A stretch of 64,000 bases of DNA, from NCBI GenBank assembly GCA_934089255.1, contig CAKOJI010000001.1, forward strand, positions 29,469-93,468. The letters run 5' to 3'. Numbering within the stretch: the first letter of the stretch is position 1; every line of letters starts with the position of its first letter. Of this stretch, positions 27,301 to 36,614 are shown piece after piece. The notes under the pieces are model-generated. The model saw only the letters and a list, made by a program, of their open reading frames with translations, had not been told where the DNA came from and did no database searches. Origin of the DNA: an uncultured Bacilli bacterium (GTDB taxonomy: Bacteria > Bacillota_I > Bacilli_A > RF39 > UBA660). A program made the position numbers and the translations under genes.

Positions 27301-28951
27301 TTAATATTACCAAATATAAACCAGTACTTATTACTATAGCTCCTACAATATATTTTAAAGTTGCATTTAAACTAGTTATAGGACAATCAATAACATTACT
27401 TAACCACTCTACAGTAGTTGTAGTATTAACTTCATTAGTTATTTCTATATCTTCATCATCTACATAATATGTATTATTTTCTTCATCATATTTTATATCA
27501 TTATTATTATCATCAATAATAGTATCTTGATAATTCTTTTTAGATAAACTTATACTATTTGCAAACACATAATCATCTTCATATTTTACTAATAAAGAGC
27601 CATTATTAGTTACTTTAAAATATAATTTATCTATTTTATTTTTAGTATCAATAATATAATAAATTCCTTCTGTTAATTCAATTTCATAATTAGTATTATT
27701 ACTTCTATAACTATTAACTAAAACTCCAGAATTAGAATAAATTTTTATAATATTAGCACTATCATCTAAATCATTATATATGTTAATTTTTCTTTTTTTA
27801 TCTTCTTCATTATTATTTATATTACTATTTTCTTTAACATCAACATATTGAATACTATTTGTATCTTTTACTTCAAATTTTGTCTTAGTTGGTAAATTAT
27901 AATTATTAGTATTAGTTTTATTTACTAAAGTATAAACTCCTTTACCTAATACATTTTTTAATTCTACATAATTATTTCTAGTAGTAAAAGTTTGTACTAA
28001 ATTATCACTATAACAAGTACTATTAGTACAGTCACCACTATATATATTGTATGTTAAACCACTTATAAAATTTTCATTATCATTTAGAATACTAATTCTA
28101 ACATTAGTACTACCAATTCCTTTTATATTAGCAGGGATACTTGCTTCCACGTTATTATAATTATTAGTATAGACTCTACCATATATTACACTATCATTAC
28201 CATAATTTGAATAACTATAAGTAGTATTATTATAAGCACTTCCGCTACTATAAATTTCAAAATCTTTTTCATTTATAGTAGTTAAACTTGAAACAGGTAT
28301 TCTAACTTGGAATGATCCTTCTCCGTTACTACTTACTGTATTATTAATTATTGAACTACTTGTTGGAGCATTGTATAGACTAACACTTGGAGTATTTCTT
28401 AAATTATTTGTTCTAACATTAATTACATTTGAATAATAATAGTTTCCATTTTTCGTAAATGTTACATCTTTATTTATGAAATCAATAGTACTATTATTTT
28501 TTCCATATATTTTAGCATCATTAAATAACTTATTTATAAAATAACAAAAAGTATCTGTAGTATTAGAAGAAATAGTTTCTTTTAAAGTACTACTTATATT
28601 ATTAGTTCCCTTTAAATAATCTTGATACATAAGTATAGCAGCTTGTGCTATATAATAATTTTTGTAACTACTATTTGTTACATTACTATTATTGATTATA
28701 TAAGTAAATCCTGGATCTGTTACTACTGCATTAGTTAATGTAGTGCTTGTATTAAAATATGTACCATAATTTAATACATAAACATTATAACCACTAGCTT
28801 GATTATAATAAATAGGTAACCCACTTATATACTCATAACTATTACCTGTATTATAAACAGATATACTATTTGGATAACTTGCCGCATTTACTGAAGTTGC
28901 AAAACATATTATAGATAATATGCTTAATAAAATTTTAGAAAATCTTTTCAT
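27272..28951 (-). CDS. sortase-anchored surface protein with atypical sorting signal
   Basis: About 559 residues from the ATG at 28951 (after AGAGGTGTGAT; the ORF itself opens at 28978). A Sec signal covers 1-23 (cut after VNA). The first ~190 residues, with SGLPIYYNQASGYNVYVLNYGTY and AAILMYQDYL, suggest a thioester/TQXA-like adhesin head, though the Cys-Gln pair is not certain. Two or three Cna/SpaA-type beta domains follow (LTYNIYSGDC; INIYNDLDD). The C-terminus has CPITS, about 20 hydrophobic residues and a KKSKN tail, the layout of a sorting signal with CPITS in the LPxTG position. It heads the sortase operon. Confidence 0.72.
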   Translation of the reverse strand: MKRFSKILLSILSIICFATSVNAASYPNSISVYNTGNSYEYISGLPIYYNQASGYNVYVLNYGTYFNTSTTLTNAVVTDPGFTYIINNSNVTNSSYKNYYIAQAAILMYQDYLKGTNNISSTLKETISSNTTDTFCYFINKLFNDAKIYGKNNSTIDFINKDVTFTKNGNYYYSNVINVRTNNLRNTPSVSLYNAPTSSSIINNTVSSNGEGSFQVRIPVSSLTTINEKDFEIYSSGSAYNNTTYSYSNYGNDSVIYGRVYTNNYNNVEASIPANIKGIGSTNVRISILNDNENFISGLTYNIYSGDCTNSTCYSDNLVQTFTTRNNYVELKNVLGKGVYTLVNKTNTNNYNLPTKTKFEVKDTNSIQYVDVKENSNINNNEEDKKRKINIYNDLDDSANIIKIYSNSGVLVNSYRSNNTNYEIELTEGIYYIIDTKNKIDKLYFKVTNNGSLLVKYEDDYVFANSISLSKKNYQDTIIDDNNNDIKYDEENNTYYVDDEDIEITNEVNTTTTVEWLSNVIDCPITSLNATLKYIVGAIVISTGLYLVILNVKKSKNNI

Positions 28952-29451
28952 ATCACACCTCTTTTTTCTATTTGGCACCTATTATACACGTTTTTTATAA
29001 AAATGCAAGTTTTTCCATATACTCAAGAATTTAAATAAATTTTAGAATTAAATAATAATATTAAAAGAAAACTTCATCGTTTTATGAAACTATTCTACAT
29101 TTTCAACTTGAATCATTTATTATTCACCATCCAAAAGCAAAAAACATTTTCACTACTTTTGTGTTCTTAACTTTATAACGACTTGTATCGCAATTTATTT
29201 TAAAATGTTTTAATATATTTTCCAATCAATTAACTCAATATTTTTTTAAGTATTTTTTAAAATAGGGCTCTATCCGAAAATAGACCCCTTACAAAAATGA
29301 TTTAACATTTTTTTCTTACATAGATAATATATTATAAATATATTTCTATATCAAAAATTGTTCAGAACCCTACTGATAAATTTAACAAATCAGATACGAT
29401 ATTTAACATAAAATTTCTCCATTTCTTCATCGCACAATATCTATTTTTATA
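28952..29451. other. intergenic region with one imperfect hairpin and possible decayed coding sequence
   Basis: About 500 bases lie between the surface-protein start and the ppdK terminator. A G+C-rich hairpin at 29265-29288 pairs GGGCTCTAT with ATAGACCCC (one mismatch, CCGAAA loop) and has no proper T run; it could be an insertion-sequence end. On the minus strand around 29110-29190 a short open stretch reads INCDTSRYKVKNTKVV then FFAFGW and a stop, perhaps a decayed gene. Nothing can be named. Confidence 0.35.
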
Positions 29452-29506
29452 GTTAAAAAAAGATTAAGACATAAATTTTTACATTTTTTCTTAATCTTTT
29501 TACTTT
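29452..29506. terminator. terminator downstream of ppdK
   Basis: AAAGATTAAG and CTTAATCTTT pair across a ~20-base loop, with T runs on both strands. On the minus strand the 3' arm is followed by TTTT. Confidence 0.65.
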
Positions 29507-29578
29507 TGTTAAATATCATTAACAGAAAATGTATCGAATATTACTAATAAATAGTGATATTTTTAATATTTCATTAAA

Positions 29579-32212
29579 TTACTTTTGACTATTTAACTTT
29601 ATAGCAGCTTGAGCAGCAGCAAGTCTAGCAATTGGAACTCTAAATGGAGAACAAGATACATAATCAAGTCCTATATTATGACAGAATTCAACACTTGCTG
29701 GATCTCCACCATGTTCACCACATATACCAACATGTAAGTTTTCATTAACTGGTTTACCTAACTTAATAGCCATTTCCATTAATTTACCTACACCTTTTTG
29801 ATCTAATTTAGCAAATGGATCATTTTCAAAGATTTTAGTATCATAGTAAGCTCCTAAGAATTTACCAGCATCATCTCTTGAAAAACCATAAGTCATTTGA
29901 GTTAAATCATTTGTACCAAAGCAGAAGAAATCAGCGTCTTTAGCAATTTCATCAGCAGTAAGTGCAGCACGTGGTATTTCGATCATAGTACCAACTTTAT
30001 AATCTAATTTAACATTAGCATCTTTAATTTCTTTATCAGCAGTTTCAACTACTATATCTTTAACATATTTTAATTCTTTTTCTTCACAAACAAGTGGAAT
30101 CATTATTTCTGGAACAACTTTCCAATCAGAATGTTTCTTTTGAACATTAATTGCAGCACGAATAACTGCTTTTGTTTGCATTTTTGCAATTTCTGGATAA
30201 GTTACTGCTAATCTACATCCACGATGTCCCATCATTGGATTTACTTCGTGTAATGAAGATATTAAATTTTTAATATATTCAACACTCTTGCCTTGAGTTT
30301 TTGCAAGTTTTTCTATATCTTCTTCAGTTGTTGGAACAAATTCATGTAGAGGTGGATCTAAGTATCTAATAGTTACTGGACATCCTTCTAATGCTTCGTA
30401 TAATTCTTCAAAATCACCTTGTTGATATGGAAGAATTTTATCTAATGCGGCTTCTCTTTCCTCAACAGTATCAGCACAAATCATTTCTCTACATGCAGCA
30501 ATTCTATCACTTTCAAAGAACATGTGTTCTGTACGACAAAGCCCAATTCCTTCAGCACCTAATTCACGAGCTTTTTTAGCATCTTTTGGAGTATCAGCAT
30601 TTGTTTTAACTTTTAATGTTCTGAATTCATCAGCCCAAGCCATAACTCTACCAAATTCTCCTGCAATTTTTGCATCAACAGTTTTAATTAAACCATCATA
30701 GATATTTCCAGTTGTACCATCTAATGAAATACAGTCACCTTCATGATAAGTTTTACCAGCTAAAGTAAACTTTTTATTTTCTTCATCCATAACTATTTCG
30801 CCACAACCAGATACACAACAAGTACCCATACCACGAGCAACAACTGCAGCATGACTTGTCATTCCTCCACGAACAGTTAGAATACCTTGACTCGCTTTCA
30901 TACCTGTAATATCCTCTGGAGATGTTTCTAAACGAACTAGAACAACTTTTTCTCCTCTTTCATGCCATACCTCAGCATCTTCAGCAGTAAATACAATCTT
31001 ACCACAAGCAGCACCTGGGGATGCACCTAAACCTTTACCAATAGGAGTAGCTTTCTTTAATTCTGTTGCATCAAATTGTGGATGTAATAATGTATCTAAA
31101 TTTCTTGGATCTATCATTGAAACAGCTTCTTCAGGAGTACGCATTCCTTCATCAACTAAATCACAAGCAATTTTTAAAGCAGCTTGAGCAGTTCTTTTAC
31201 CGTTTCTTGTTTGTAACATATAAAGTTTTCCATGTTCAACAGTAAATTCCATATCTTGCATATCTCTATAATGACTTTCTAAAGTCTTGCAAACTTCTTT
31301 AAATTCTTTAAATGCTTCTGGAAATTTTTGTTCCATTTCAGCTATATGCATTGGAGTTCTAACTCCCGCAACAACATCTTCACCTTGCGCATTAGTTAAG
31401 AATTCACCAAATAAACCTTTTTCTCCAGTTGCAGGATCTCTTGTAAATGCAACACCTGTTCCACAATCATCACCCATGTTACCGAATGCCATTGATTGTA
31501 CATTTACTGCAGTTCCCCATGAATAAGGAATATCATTATCTCTTCTATAAACATTTGCACGAGGATTATCCCAAGATCTAAATACAGCTTTTACAGCACC
31601 CATTAATTGTTCTTTTGGATCAGTTGGGAACTCACTACCGATTTTAGATTTGTATTCTTCTTTAAATAAACGAGCTAATTCTTTTAAGTCATCAGCATCA
31701 AGTTCAATATCTTGAGTAACTCCTTTTTTCTCTTTCATTTCATCAATAAGTTGTTCAAAGTATTTTTTACCAACTTCCATAACAACATCTGAATACATTT
31801 GAATAAATCTTCTATAACAATCCCATGCCCATCTTGGATTATTAGATTTTGTAGCAATAGCTTCTACAACTTCTTCATTTAAACCTAAATTAAGAATTGT
31901 ATCCATCATACCAGGCATACTAGCTCTAGCACCACTACGAACAGATACTAATAATGGATTTTCTTTATCTCCAAATTTCTTTCCAGTTGTTTCTTCTAAT
32001 TTTGTAATGTATTCATTGATTTGTCCTTGAATTTCATCACTAATTTCTCTACCGTCATCATAGTACTTAGTACAAGCTTCAGTAGTAATAGTAAAACCTT
32101 GAGGTACAGGTAAACCAATACTAGTCATTTCTGCTAAATTAGCACCCTTTCCACCTAAAAGGTTTCTCATATCTTTATTTCCTTCTTTAAAGGAATATAC
32201 ATATTTTGTCAT
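29579..32212 (-). CDS. ppdK: pyruvate phosphate dikinase
   Basis: PPDK interconverts pyruvate, ATP and Pi with PEP, AMP and PPi, and often acts in the glycolytic direction in PPi-using anaerobes. Full length (877 residues): the ATP-grasp N-terminal domain (GGKGANLAEM, SVRSGARASMPGMMDT), the phosphohistidine swivel domain with the phospho-His in GGMTSHAAVVARGMG, and the C-terminal PEP/pyruvate barrel (GLCRTEHMFF, GEHGGDP, with the catalytic Cys of GICGEHG). The ORF opens at 32227, but GGAGGG lies inside the extension, so the start is the ATG at 32212. The coding sequence is noticeably richer in G+C than its neighbours, as expected of a highly expressed gene. Confidence 0.96.
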   Translation of the reverse strand: MTKYVYSFKEGNKDMRNLLGGKGANLAEMTSIGLPVPQGFTITTEACTKYYDDGREISDEIQGQINEYITKLEETTGKKFGDKENPLLVSVRSGARASMPGMMDTILNLGLNEEVVEAIATKSNNPRWAWDCYRRFIQMYSDVVMEVGKKYFEQLIDEMKEKKGVTQDIELDADDLKELARLFKEEYKSKIGSEFPTDPKEQLMGAVKAVFRSWDNPRANVYRRDNDIPYSWGTAVNVQSMAFGNMGDDCGTGVAFTRDPATGEKGLFGEFLTNAQGEDVVAGVRTPMHIAEMEQKFPEAFKEFKEVCKTLESHYRDMQDMEFTVEHGKLYMLQTRNGKRTAQAALKIACDLVDEGMRTPEEAVSMIDPRNLDTLLHPQFDATELKKATPIGKGLGASPGAACGKIVFTAEDAEVWHERGEKVVLVRLETSPEDITGMKASQGILTVRGGMTSHAAVVARGMGTCCVSGCGEIVMDEENKKFTLAGKTYHEGDCISLDGTTGNIYDGLIKTVDAKIAGEFGRVMAWADEFRTLKVKTNADTPKDAKKARELGAEGIGLCRTEHMFFESDRIAACREMICADTVEEREAALDKILPYQQGDFEELYEALEGCPVTIRYLDPPLHEFVPTTEEDIEKLAKTQGKSVEYIKNLISSLHEVNPMMGHRGCRLAVTYPEIAKMQTKAVIRAAINVQKKHSDWKVVPEIMIPLVCEEKELKYVKDIVVETADKEIKDANVKLDYKVGTMIEIPRAALTADEIAKDADFFCFGTNDLTQMTYGFSRDDAGKFLGAYYDTKIFENDPFAKLDQKGVGKLMEMAIKLGKPVNENLHVGICGEHGGDPASVEFCHNIGLDYVSCSPFRVPIARLAAAQAAIKLNSQK

Positions 32213-32340
32213 ATCTCTACCCTCCATATTTATCTGACTTATTTAGTATAACAAAACATCAAAAAAAATACAACGATTTAACCCTTTAAATTTTATTTTA
32301 TATAAATCATAGTTCAATAAACTATATATAAAATAAAAAT

Positions 32341-32358
32341 ACTGTATTTAAATACAGT
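32341..32358. terminator. perfect palindrome, terminator of the 32367 pilin-like gene
   Basis: The 18 bases ACTGTATTTAAATACAGT are a perfect palindrome. On the minus strand they are followed by ATTTTTATTTT, just after the CDS end. Confidence 0.6.
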
Positions 32359-32366
32359 TTTTAATT

Positions 32367-33584
32367 TTAAGAACAATTATTGATTAACTCATAAGGCTCA
32401 TCTTTAGTACCTTCACTATTTGTAAAATTATAACAATTTTTCAATTTAATAATTGGCACTATATATAACTTAACATCTTTACAAACGCTATATTCAAACC
32501 TTCTATCTACATTATGTGGATTCACAAATAATAAATCATCATTACCTTCTTCAGCAGATGCAATGTATTGAAATAATGCGTAAGTTCCCACTGATAAAAT
32601 ATATTCATCATCATTTTTTGTATATTTACTAAGTAAATCTATTATATAATTTCCATCATTACTATTAGCATTTTTAAGTGTTTCTACATCAATTAGTCCA
32701 ATATTCGTTTCATAAGTTTGATATCTAGTATAAGATGATTTATCTGGCATATATGTTTCAAATACTTTTTGTCTAAATTTTTCAGGATAATTTGAATACT
32801 CATTTATATATGTATGCCAATTATTATTATAATCAAAATAGGTATCACCAGCTTTGAAAACATCTATACCAGTAACATATTTTATATTTAATTTACTATC
32901 ATTTATACTCATATTTGTACATTCTCCTAAAACACTCCAATCATTACTTGTACAACTTTTACTTACAAGTTCTTTGGGAGTTAATTTTATTACACTTTCT
33001 TTATCATTTGCTATTAAAAAGACATTTCCATTAGTAATTTCTACTATACGCCATAATCTTTCATTTAATTTCACAAAATTTTTAGGATTTTCTCCTTTTG
33101 CTACATAGTCTTCCTTATTTGTTATAGCATTATTAGAAGAAACGCCATTATCTCTAGGACATATATATATTACTTTGCTACCATCTAGTTCTTTTAAATC
33201 CCATTTTTTAAACACTTCTATTCCTATAACATTATTTTCACAATCAAATTTTCCAGCTGTTGCTAATACTGCATTAGATAACATAAAGTAATTTTCTTTA
33301 TAATCTACTTTCATATCATCTTTTATTAACCCTTCATTTTTTAATGTTTCCAAAGTTACTAAAGCAGCTTTCGCATTTTTATTTAAATTAGTTGTGATTT
33401 CTTTATGATTTGAAACATAAACTTGTAATGCATTTTCTAACTTTTTTTCATTTGCTTTCAATATATTAATTTCTCTTGTTTTATTAGTTTTTAAAACTAC
33501 AACGGTTACGGAAACACCTATAATTACAATTAAACTAATACATATAATAATTTCAATTAATGTAAAACCTCTTTTATTCTTCAT
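32367..33584 (-). CDS. type IV pilin-like protein with large C-terminal domain (distal copy)
   Basis: 405 residues. The N-terminus MKNKRGFTLIEIIICISLI is a textbook prepilin: short basic leader, Gly-Phe cleavage site, Glu at +5 and a hydrophobic helix. After a pilin-like coil (ANEKKLENALQVYVSN) comes a large domain with RLWRIVEITNGN and a C-terminus with VPIIKL and GTKDEPYEL, the same scheme as the C-terminal domain of the TasA-like surface proteins. The start (33584, AGGGAT before it) lies inside the 406-bp repeat, so its first ~20 codons match those of 34019, while the rest is unrelated. No pilus ATPase or prepilin peptidase is in the window. Confidence 0.68.
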   Translation of the reverse strand: MKNKRGFTLIEIIICISLIVIIGVSVTVVVLKTNKTREINILKANEKKLENALQVYVSNHKEITTNLNKNAKAALVTLETLKNEGLIKDDMKVDYKENYFMLSNAVLATAGKFDCENNVIGIEVFKKWDLKELDGSKVIYICPRDNGVSSNNAITNKEDYVAKGENPKNFVKLNERLWRIVEITNGNVFLIANDKESVIKLTPKELVSKSCTSNDWSVLGECTNMSINDSKLNIKYVTGIDVFKAGDTYFDYNNNWHTYINEYSNYPEKFRQKVFETYMPDKSSYTRYQTYETNIGLIDVETLKNANSNDGNYIIDLLSKYTKNDDEYILSVGTYALFQYIASAEEGNDDLLFVNPHNVDRRFEYSVCKDVKLYIVPIIKLKNCYNFTNSEGTKDEPYELINNCS

Positions 33585-33591
33585 AGTATCC

Positions 33592-33777
33592 CTACTTACT
33601 TATTTTATTATTTTTTTCTTCAAAATTTATTTCTTTATTTTCTATCTTTTCCTTAACATCAGTAAGTTCTTCTTTATCCATTTCATCTATTACTTCATCT
33701 TCTTTATGTTCTTTTGCTTTTTTTAAAAACAATTCTTTTTCTTCTTCACTTAATATACCATCTTTAAAATTTATCAT
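33592..33777 (-). CDS. 61-residue acidic helical protein (distal copy)
   Basis: A small charged protein (MINFKDGILSEEEKEL... rich in Glu/Lys) predicted to be helical throughout, without signal or membrane segment. It is identical to the copy at 35457. A strong AAGGAG site precedes the ATG, and the pilin-like gene starts 8 bp after its stop, so the two are coupled. It may be a chaperone-like or regulatory partner of the pilin-like protein, judging only from the invariant pairing. Confidence 0.65.
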   Translation of the reverse strand: MINFKDGILSEEEKELFLKKAKEHKEDEVIDEMDKEELTDVKEKIENKEINFEEKNNKISK

Positions 33778-33819
33778 ACCTATTCTCCTTCTAAAATAAT
33801 TATACTATATTTATTATTT

Positions 33820-33932
33820 ATTTTCTAGGTATAGTATGTAAATATACTCTTTTTAATTCTTCATTGGACACATGAGTATATATACTAGTAGTAGATAAAG
33901 ATACATGACTTAAAAGTTCTTGAACACTTTTT
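33820..33932 (-). pseudogene. 3' fragment of xerC
   Basis: Encodes the last ~36 codons of xerC, including the nucleophile Tyr in [13 protein letters not shown], with no start and no catalytic core. One base change turns the LLGHV motif into LLSHV. The sequence ends abruptly at 33932 and runs into unrelated sequence. It is a by-product of the tandem duplication, not a functional recombinase. Confidence 0.88.
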
Positions 33933-34018
33933 TATTAAAAAATACATATTTCGTAATAGTACGCAAGTATAAAATGATAAAAAAATAAGGTTTTACCTAG
34001 GACAGCATTTTACTTATT

Positions 34019-35449
34019 TTATTCACTTATGATATATGGATCAGTTTTAGTTCCATTCCCACTTAGAACTTTTATATTATCATTAATAACATAGGCAACT
34101 CTAACGTATGTATACTGAAGAGCACTATGAACACCATCTTCTCCTGGACTTTCTGCTATATCCACATCGAAAGTTAATTCATCTTCAATACTACCATAAT
34201 CAAATAAATTTAAATAATCAACTTCATATTTTATATGTTTGGGATTATATATACCAGATCTTAAATATTCTTGATATGTAAGTAGTCCAAAATCAGATGA
34301 TACTTTAGTTTCGCTATTGCATTTAAAATTTGTTAAATTATTTTTATTAATATTAGTGTCATAACTATCGCCACACCATTTATAATTTTTATTTATATAT
34401 TTTGTTAACATATTTTGTATATTATCTTCATAATGAGTTTTAAGTGGTTTATAAACATATTCATATACAGGACTACTTAATGTTACAGTTTCTTGACAAT
34501 ATTCCCTACTACTAGTAGTTTCACATACTAAAACTTGTTCTGTACTGTCACTCCAACTTTCTATCTCCTTTGTATCATTGTTTGCTTTACAAGAACATCT
34601 CGTTGATTTATTAGGATAAAGATGAGTTATTGAATATTTAGAAGTATCAATTCTACCATAATTTGAATTTCCACTGTAACTAGTAAAAAAATATACAGAA
34701 GCACCATTAGTAAGAACATTATTATTAGATAAAAGAATTTTTTCATCTTCAATAATCTTAATACCATCATTCTCAGTAGTTCTAACTATTCTAAATAACT
34801 TATCTAATCCTTCAAATTTAATATAGTTATTATCAACTTTTCCCTTAAAATAATAAATATCTTCTAAATTTTCATCATCACTAATATTTTTTCCATGTGA
34901 TAAACACAAACTATTAGTTTCTAAACTATTTTCACAGTTAGTATTATATCCTTGTTTTAACATCTTATTAATTAAAAGTGATTCATCACTACTACCACTT
35001 TTATTAGAATTATAAGGACATAAATAAACTACATTATCTTTTTTTGTTTCCCAATTAACTGTATACTCAAGCACATTAGCTCCACATTCTTTATCTGTAG
35101 AACCTTTTATAGAATTAGTAATCCAAACTAAATAAGATTTATCATCTTCTAATTTATATTCTTTTTCTAAAGTTTTATATAATTTTTCATCTACATAACC
35201 TTTATTTACTAATTCACTTACATTAATTCTAGCACCTTTACCACCATTATTTATTCCATACTCATATGTATTTCCTTGATCATCTTTTTCAGTAGCAATA
35301 TAAACATTTGCTGCTTCTAATATTTTCTTAGTTATATTACTATAATCTTTATTTTTAGTAAAAATTACTATACTTATGGTAGATATAATAGCAATTAAAC
35401 TAATACATATAATAATTTCAATTAATGTAAAACCTCTTTTATTCTTCAT
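34019..35449 (-). CDS. type IV pilin-like protein with large C-terminal domain (proximal copy)
   Basis: 476 residues. The prepilin N-terminus (MKNKRGFTLIEIIICISLI) matches that of 32367, with Gly/Phe processing site and Glu5. The large domain carries YYFKGKVDNNYIKFEG, FRIVRTTEND, several Cys pairs (SRCSCKAN, CETTSSREYC) and ends SGNGTKTDPYIISE, the hallmark of the shared C-terminal domain. It lies directly after the 61-residue gene, downstream of intact xerC on the same strand. It is probably exported through a pilus-like machine and displayed, but the partner genes lie elsewhere. Confidence 0.68.
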   Translation of the reverse strand: MKNKRGFTLIEIIICISLIAIISTISIVIFTKNKDYSNITKKILEAANVYIATEKDDQGNTYEYGINNGGKGARINVSELVNKGYVDEKLYKTLEKEYKLEDDKSYLVWITNSIKGSTDKECGANVLEYTVNWETKKDNVVYLCPYNSNKSGSSDESLLINKMLKQGYNTNCENSLETNSLCLSHGKNISDDENLEDIYYFKGKVDNNYIKFEGLDKLFRIVRTTENDGIKIIEDEKILLSNNNVLTNGASVYFFTSYSGNSNYGRIDTSKYSITHLYPNKSTRCSCKANNDTKEIESWSDSTEQVLVCETTSSREYCQETVTLSSPVYEYVYKPLKTHYEDNIQNMLTKYINKNYKWCGDSYDTNINKNNLTNFKCNSETKVSSDFGLLTYQEYLRSGIYNPKHIKYEVDYLNLFDYGSIEDELTFDVDIAESPGEDGVHSALQYTYVRVAYVINDNIKVLSGNGTKTDPYIISE

Positions 35450-35797
35450 AGTATCCCTACTTACTTATTTTATTATTTTTTTCTTCAAAATTTATTTCTT
35501 TATTTTCTATCTTTTCCTTAACATCAGTAAGTTCTTCTTTATCCATTTCATCTATTACTTCATCTTCTTTATGTTCTTTTGCTTTTTTTAAAAACAATTC
35601 TTTTTCTTCTTCACTTAATATACCATCTTTAAAATTTATCATACCTATTCTCCTTCTAAAATAATTATACTATATTTATTATTTATTTTCTAGGTATAGT
35701 ATGTAAATATACTCTTTTTAATTCTTCATTGGACACATGAGTATATATACTAGTAGTAGATAAAGATACATGACCTAAAAGTTCTTGAACACTTTTT
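35392..35797. repeat. 406-bp direct repeat, proximal copy
   Basis: Second copy of the repeat at 33527-33932, here in its parental context: the right-hand part continues into intact xerC. Recombination between the copies would remove the 34019 pilin-like gene and place 32367 directly behind xerC. Confidence 0.92.
35457..35642 (-). CDS. 61-residue acidic helical protein (proximal copy)
   Basis: Identical in sequence to 33592, with the same AAGGAG ribosome site. It lies 40 bp after the xerC stop and 7 bp before the pilin-like start, in an apparent xerC / 61-residue / pilin-like operon. Half the residues are charged and there is no export signal. I do not recognise the family. Confidence 0.65.
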   Translation of the reverse strand: MINFKDGILSEEEKELFLKKAKEHKEDEVIDEMDKEELTDVKEKIENKEINFEEKNNKISK

Positions 35798-36552
35798 AAA
35801 TCACATCCCTCATTTAATAACATAGTAGCAAAAGAATGTCTAAACGTATGTGGTGTAACTAATAAATCACTACTAGACTTTAATAATACCTTATCAATAA
35901 TATCTCTAACTCCTCTTGTAGTTAATTTATTACCTAAATGATTCACTAATAAATATTCACACTTTTTATTTTTTAAAATAGAATCTCTTACTCTTAAATA
36001 ATTATTCAAACTATCTATAGCATAACTTCCTAAATATACTATACGTTCTTTATTACCTTTACCAAGTACTTTAATTTCTCGATTTGTAATATCAATATTA
36101 CATAATTTTATATTAACAAGTTCATTAACTCTACACCCAGTACAAAGTAATAATTCAAATATACACCTATTCCTCATACCTAAATTACTATTAGTATCTA
36201 TACTATCTAATATCTTAACATATTCATCATATTTAAAATAATTTGGTAACTTTTTTTCTTTACTCATACTATTAACTAATTTAAATGGATTATTTTTAAC
36301 AGATTTATTTTTTATTAAATAATCATAATACATTCTTAAACTACTTAAACTTCTATTTATACTAGATGGTTTATGTGTTTGTTTCAAATAAGATATATAA
36401 CTTAAAACATCTTTATATTGAATACTATTATAACTCTTATTAACATTTTTTAAATATTCTTCAAACTTATTAATATCTATCTCATAATTTAATACAGTAT
36501 TATCACTATATTTTTTAATACTAGTTAAATAATTTAAAAATTCTTCTAACAT
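35683..36552 (-). CDS. xerC: tyrosine recombinase XerC-like
   Basis: 289 residues with a complete active site: Arg in TGCRVNEL, Lys in GKGNKER, HTFRHS, His in LLGHVS and Tyr in TTSIYTHVS. The N-terminal domain (FLNYLTSIKKYSDNTVLNYE) and the wording around the second His fit XerC. With XerD at 4091 it would make the heterodimer acting at dif. Its 3' end has been copied into the downstream repeat, and the pilin-like cassettes follow on the same strand. A role in rearranging those cassettes is possible, but simple dimer resolution is the default. Confidence 0.85.
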   Translation of the reverse strand: MLEEFLNYLTSIKKYSDNTVLNYEIDINKFEEYLKNVNKSYNSIQYKDVLSYISYLKQTHKPSSINRSLSSLRMYYDYLIKNKSVKNNPFKLVNSMSKEKKLPNYFKYDEYVKILDSIDTNSNLGMRNRCIFELLLCTGCRVNELVNIKLCNIDITNREIKVLGKGNKERIVYLGSYAIDSLNNYLRVRDSILKNKKCEYLLVNHLGNKLTTRGVRDIIDKVLLKSSSDLLVTPHTFRHSFATMLLNEGCDLKSVQELLGHVSLSTTSIYTHVSNEELKRVYLHTIPRK

Positions 36553-36614
36553 ATAATCACTTACCTTAAAATAATTATAATTTAAAAGATAAATTTATGC
36601 AAATTAAAAGAAAA

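Larger units (their letters stand above)
33527..33932. repeat. 406-bp direct repeat, distal copy
   Basis: Identical to 35392-35797 except for one base (T at 33910 against C at 35775); the offset is 1865 bp. It covers the first codons of a pilin-like gene, the whole 61-residue gene, and the last ~110 bases of xerC. Identity breaks abruptly at both ends, so the segment was duplicated recently as a unit. Confidence 0.92.

Noticed and set aside
30391..31526. Plus-strand ORFs inside ppdK and other long antisense ORFs (such as those within 16453, 41510 and obg)
   Set aside because: They are shadows of strongly supported minus-strand genes; no ribosome sites, and composition follows the real gene.
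35683..36552. xerC as a prophage or integrative-element integrase
   Set aside because: The sequence is XerC-like, with no phage genes, attachment sites or transfer genes nearby.
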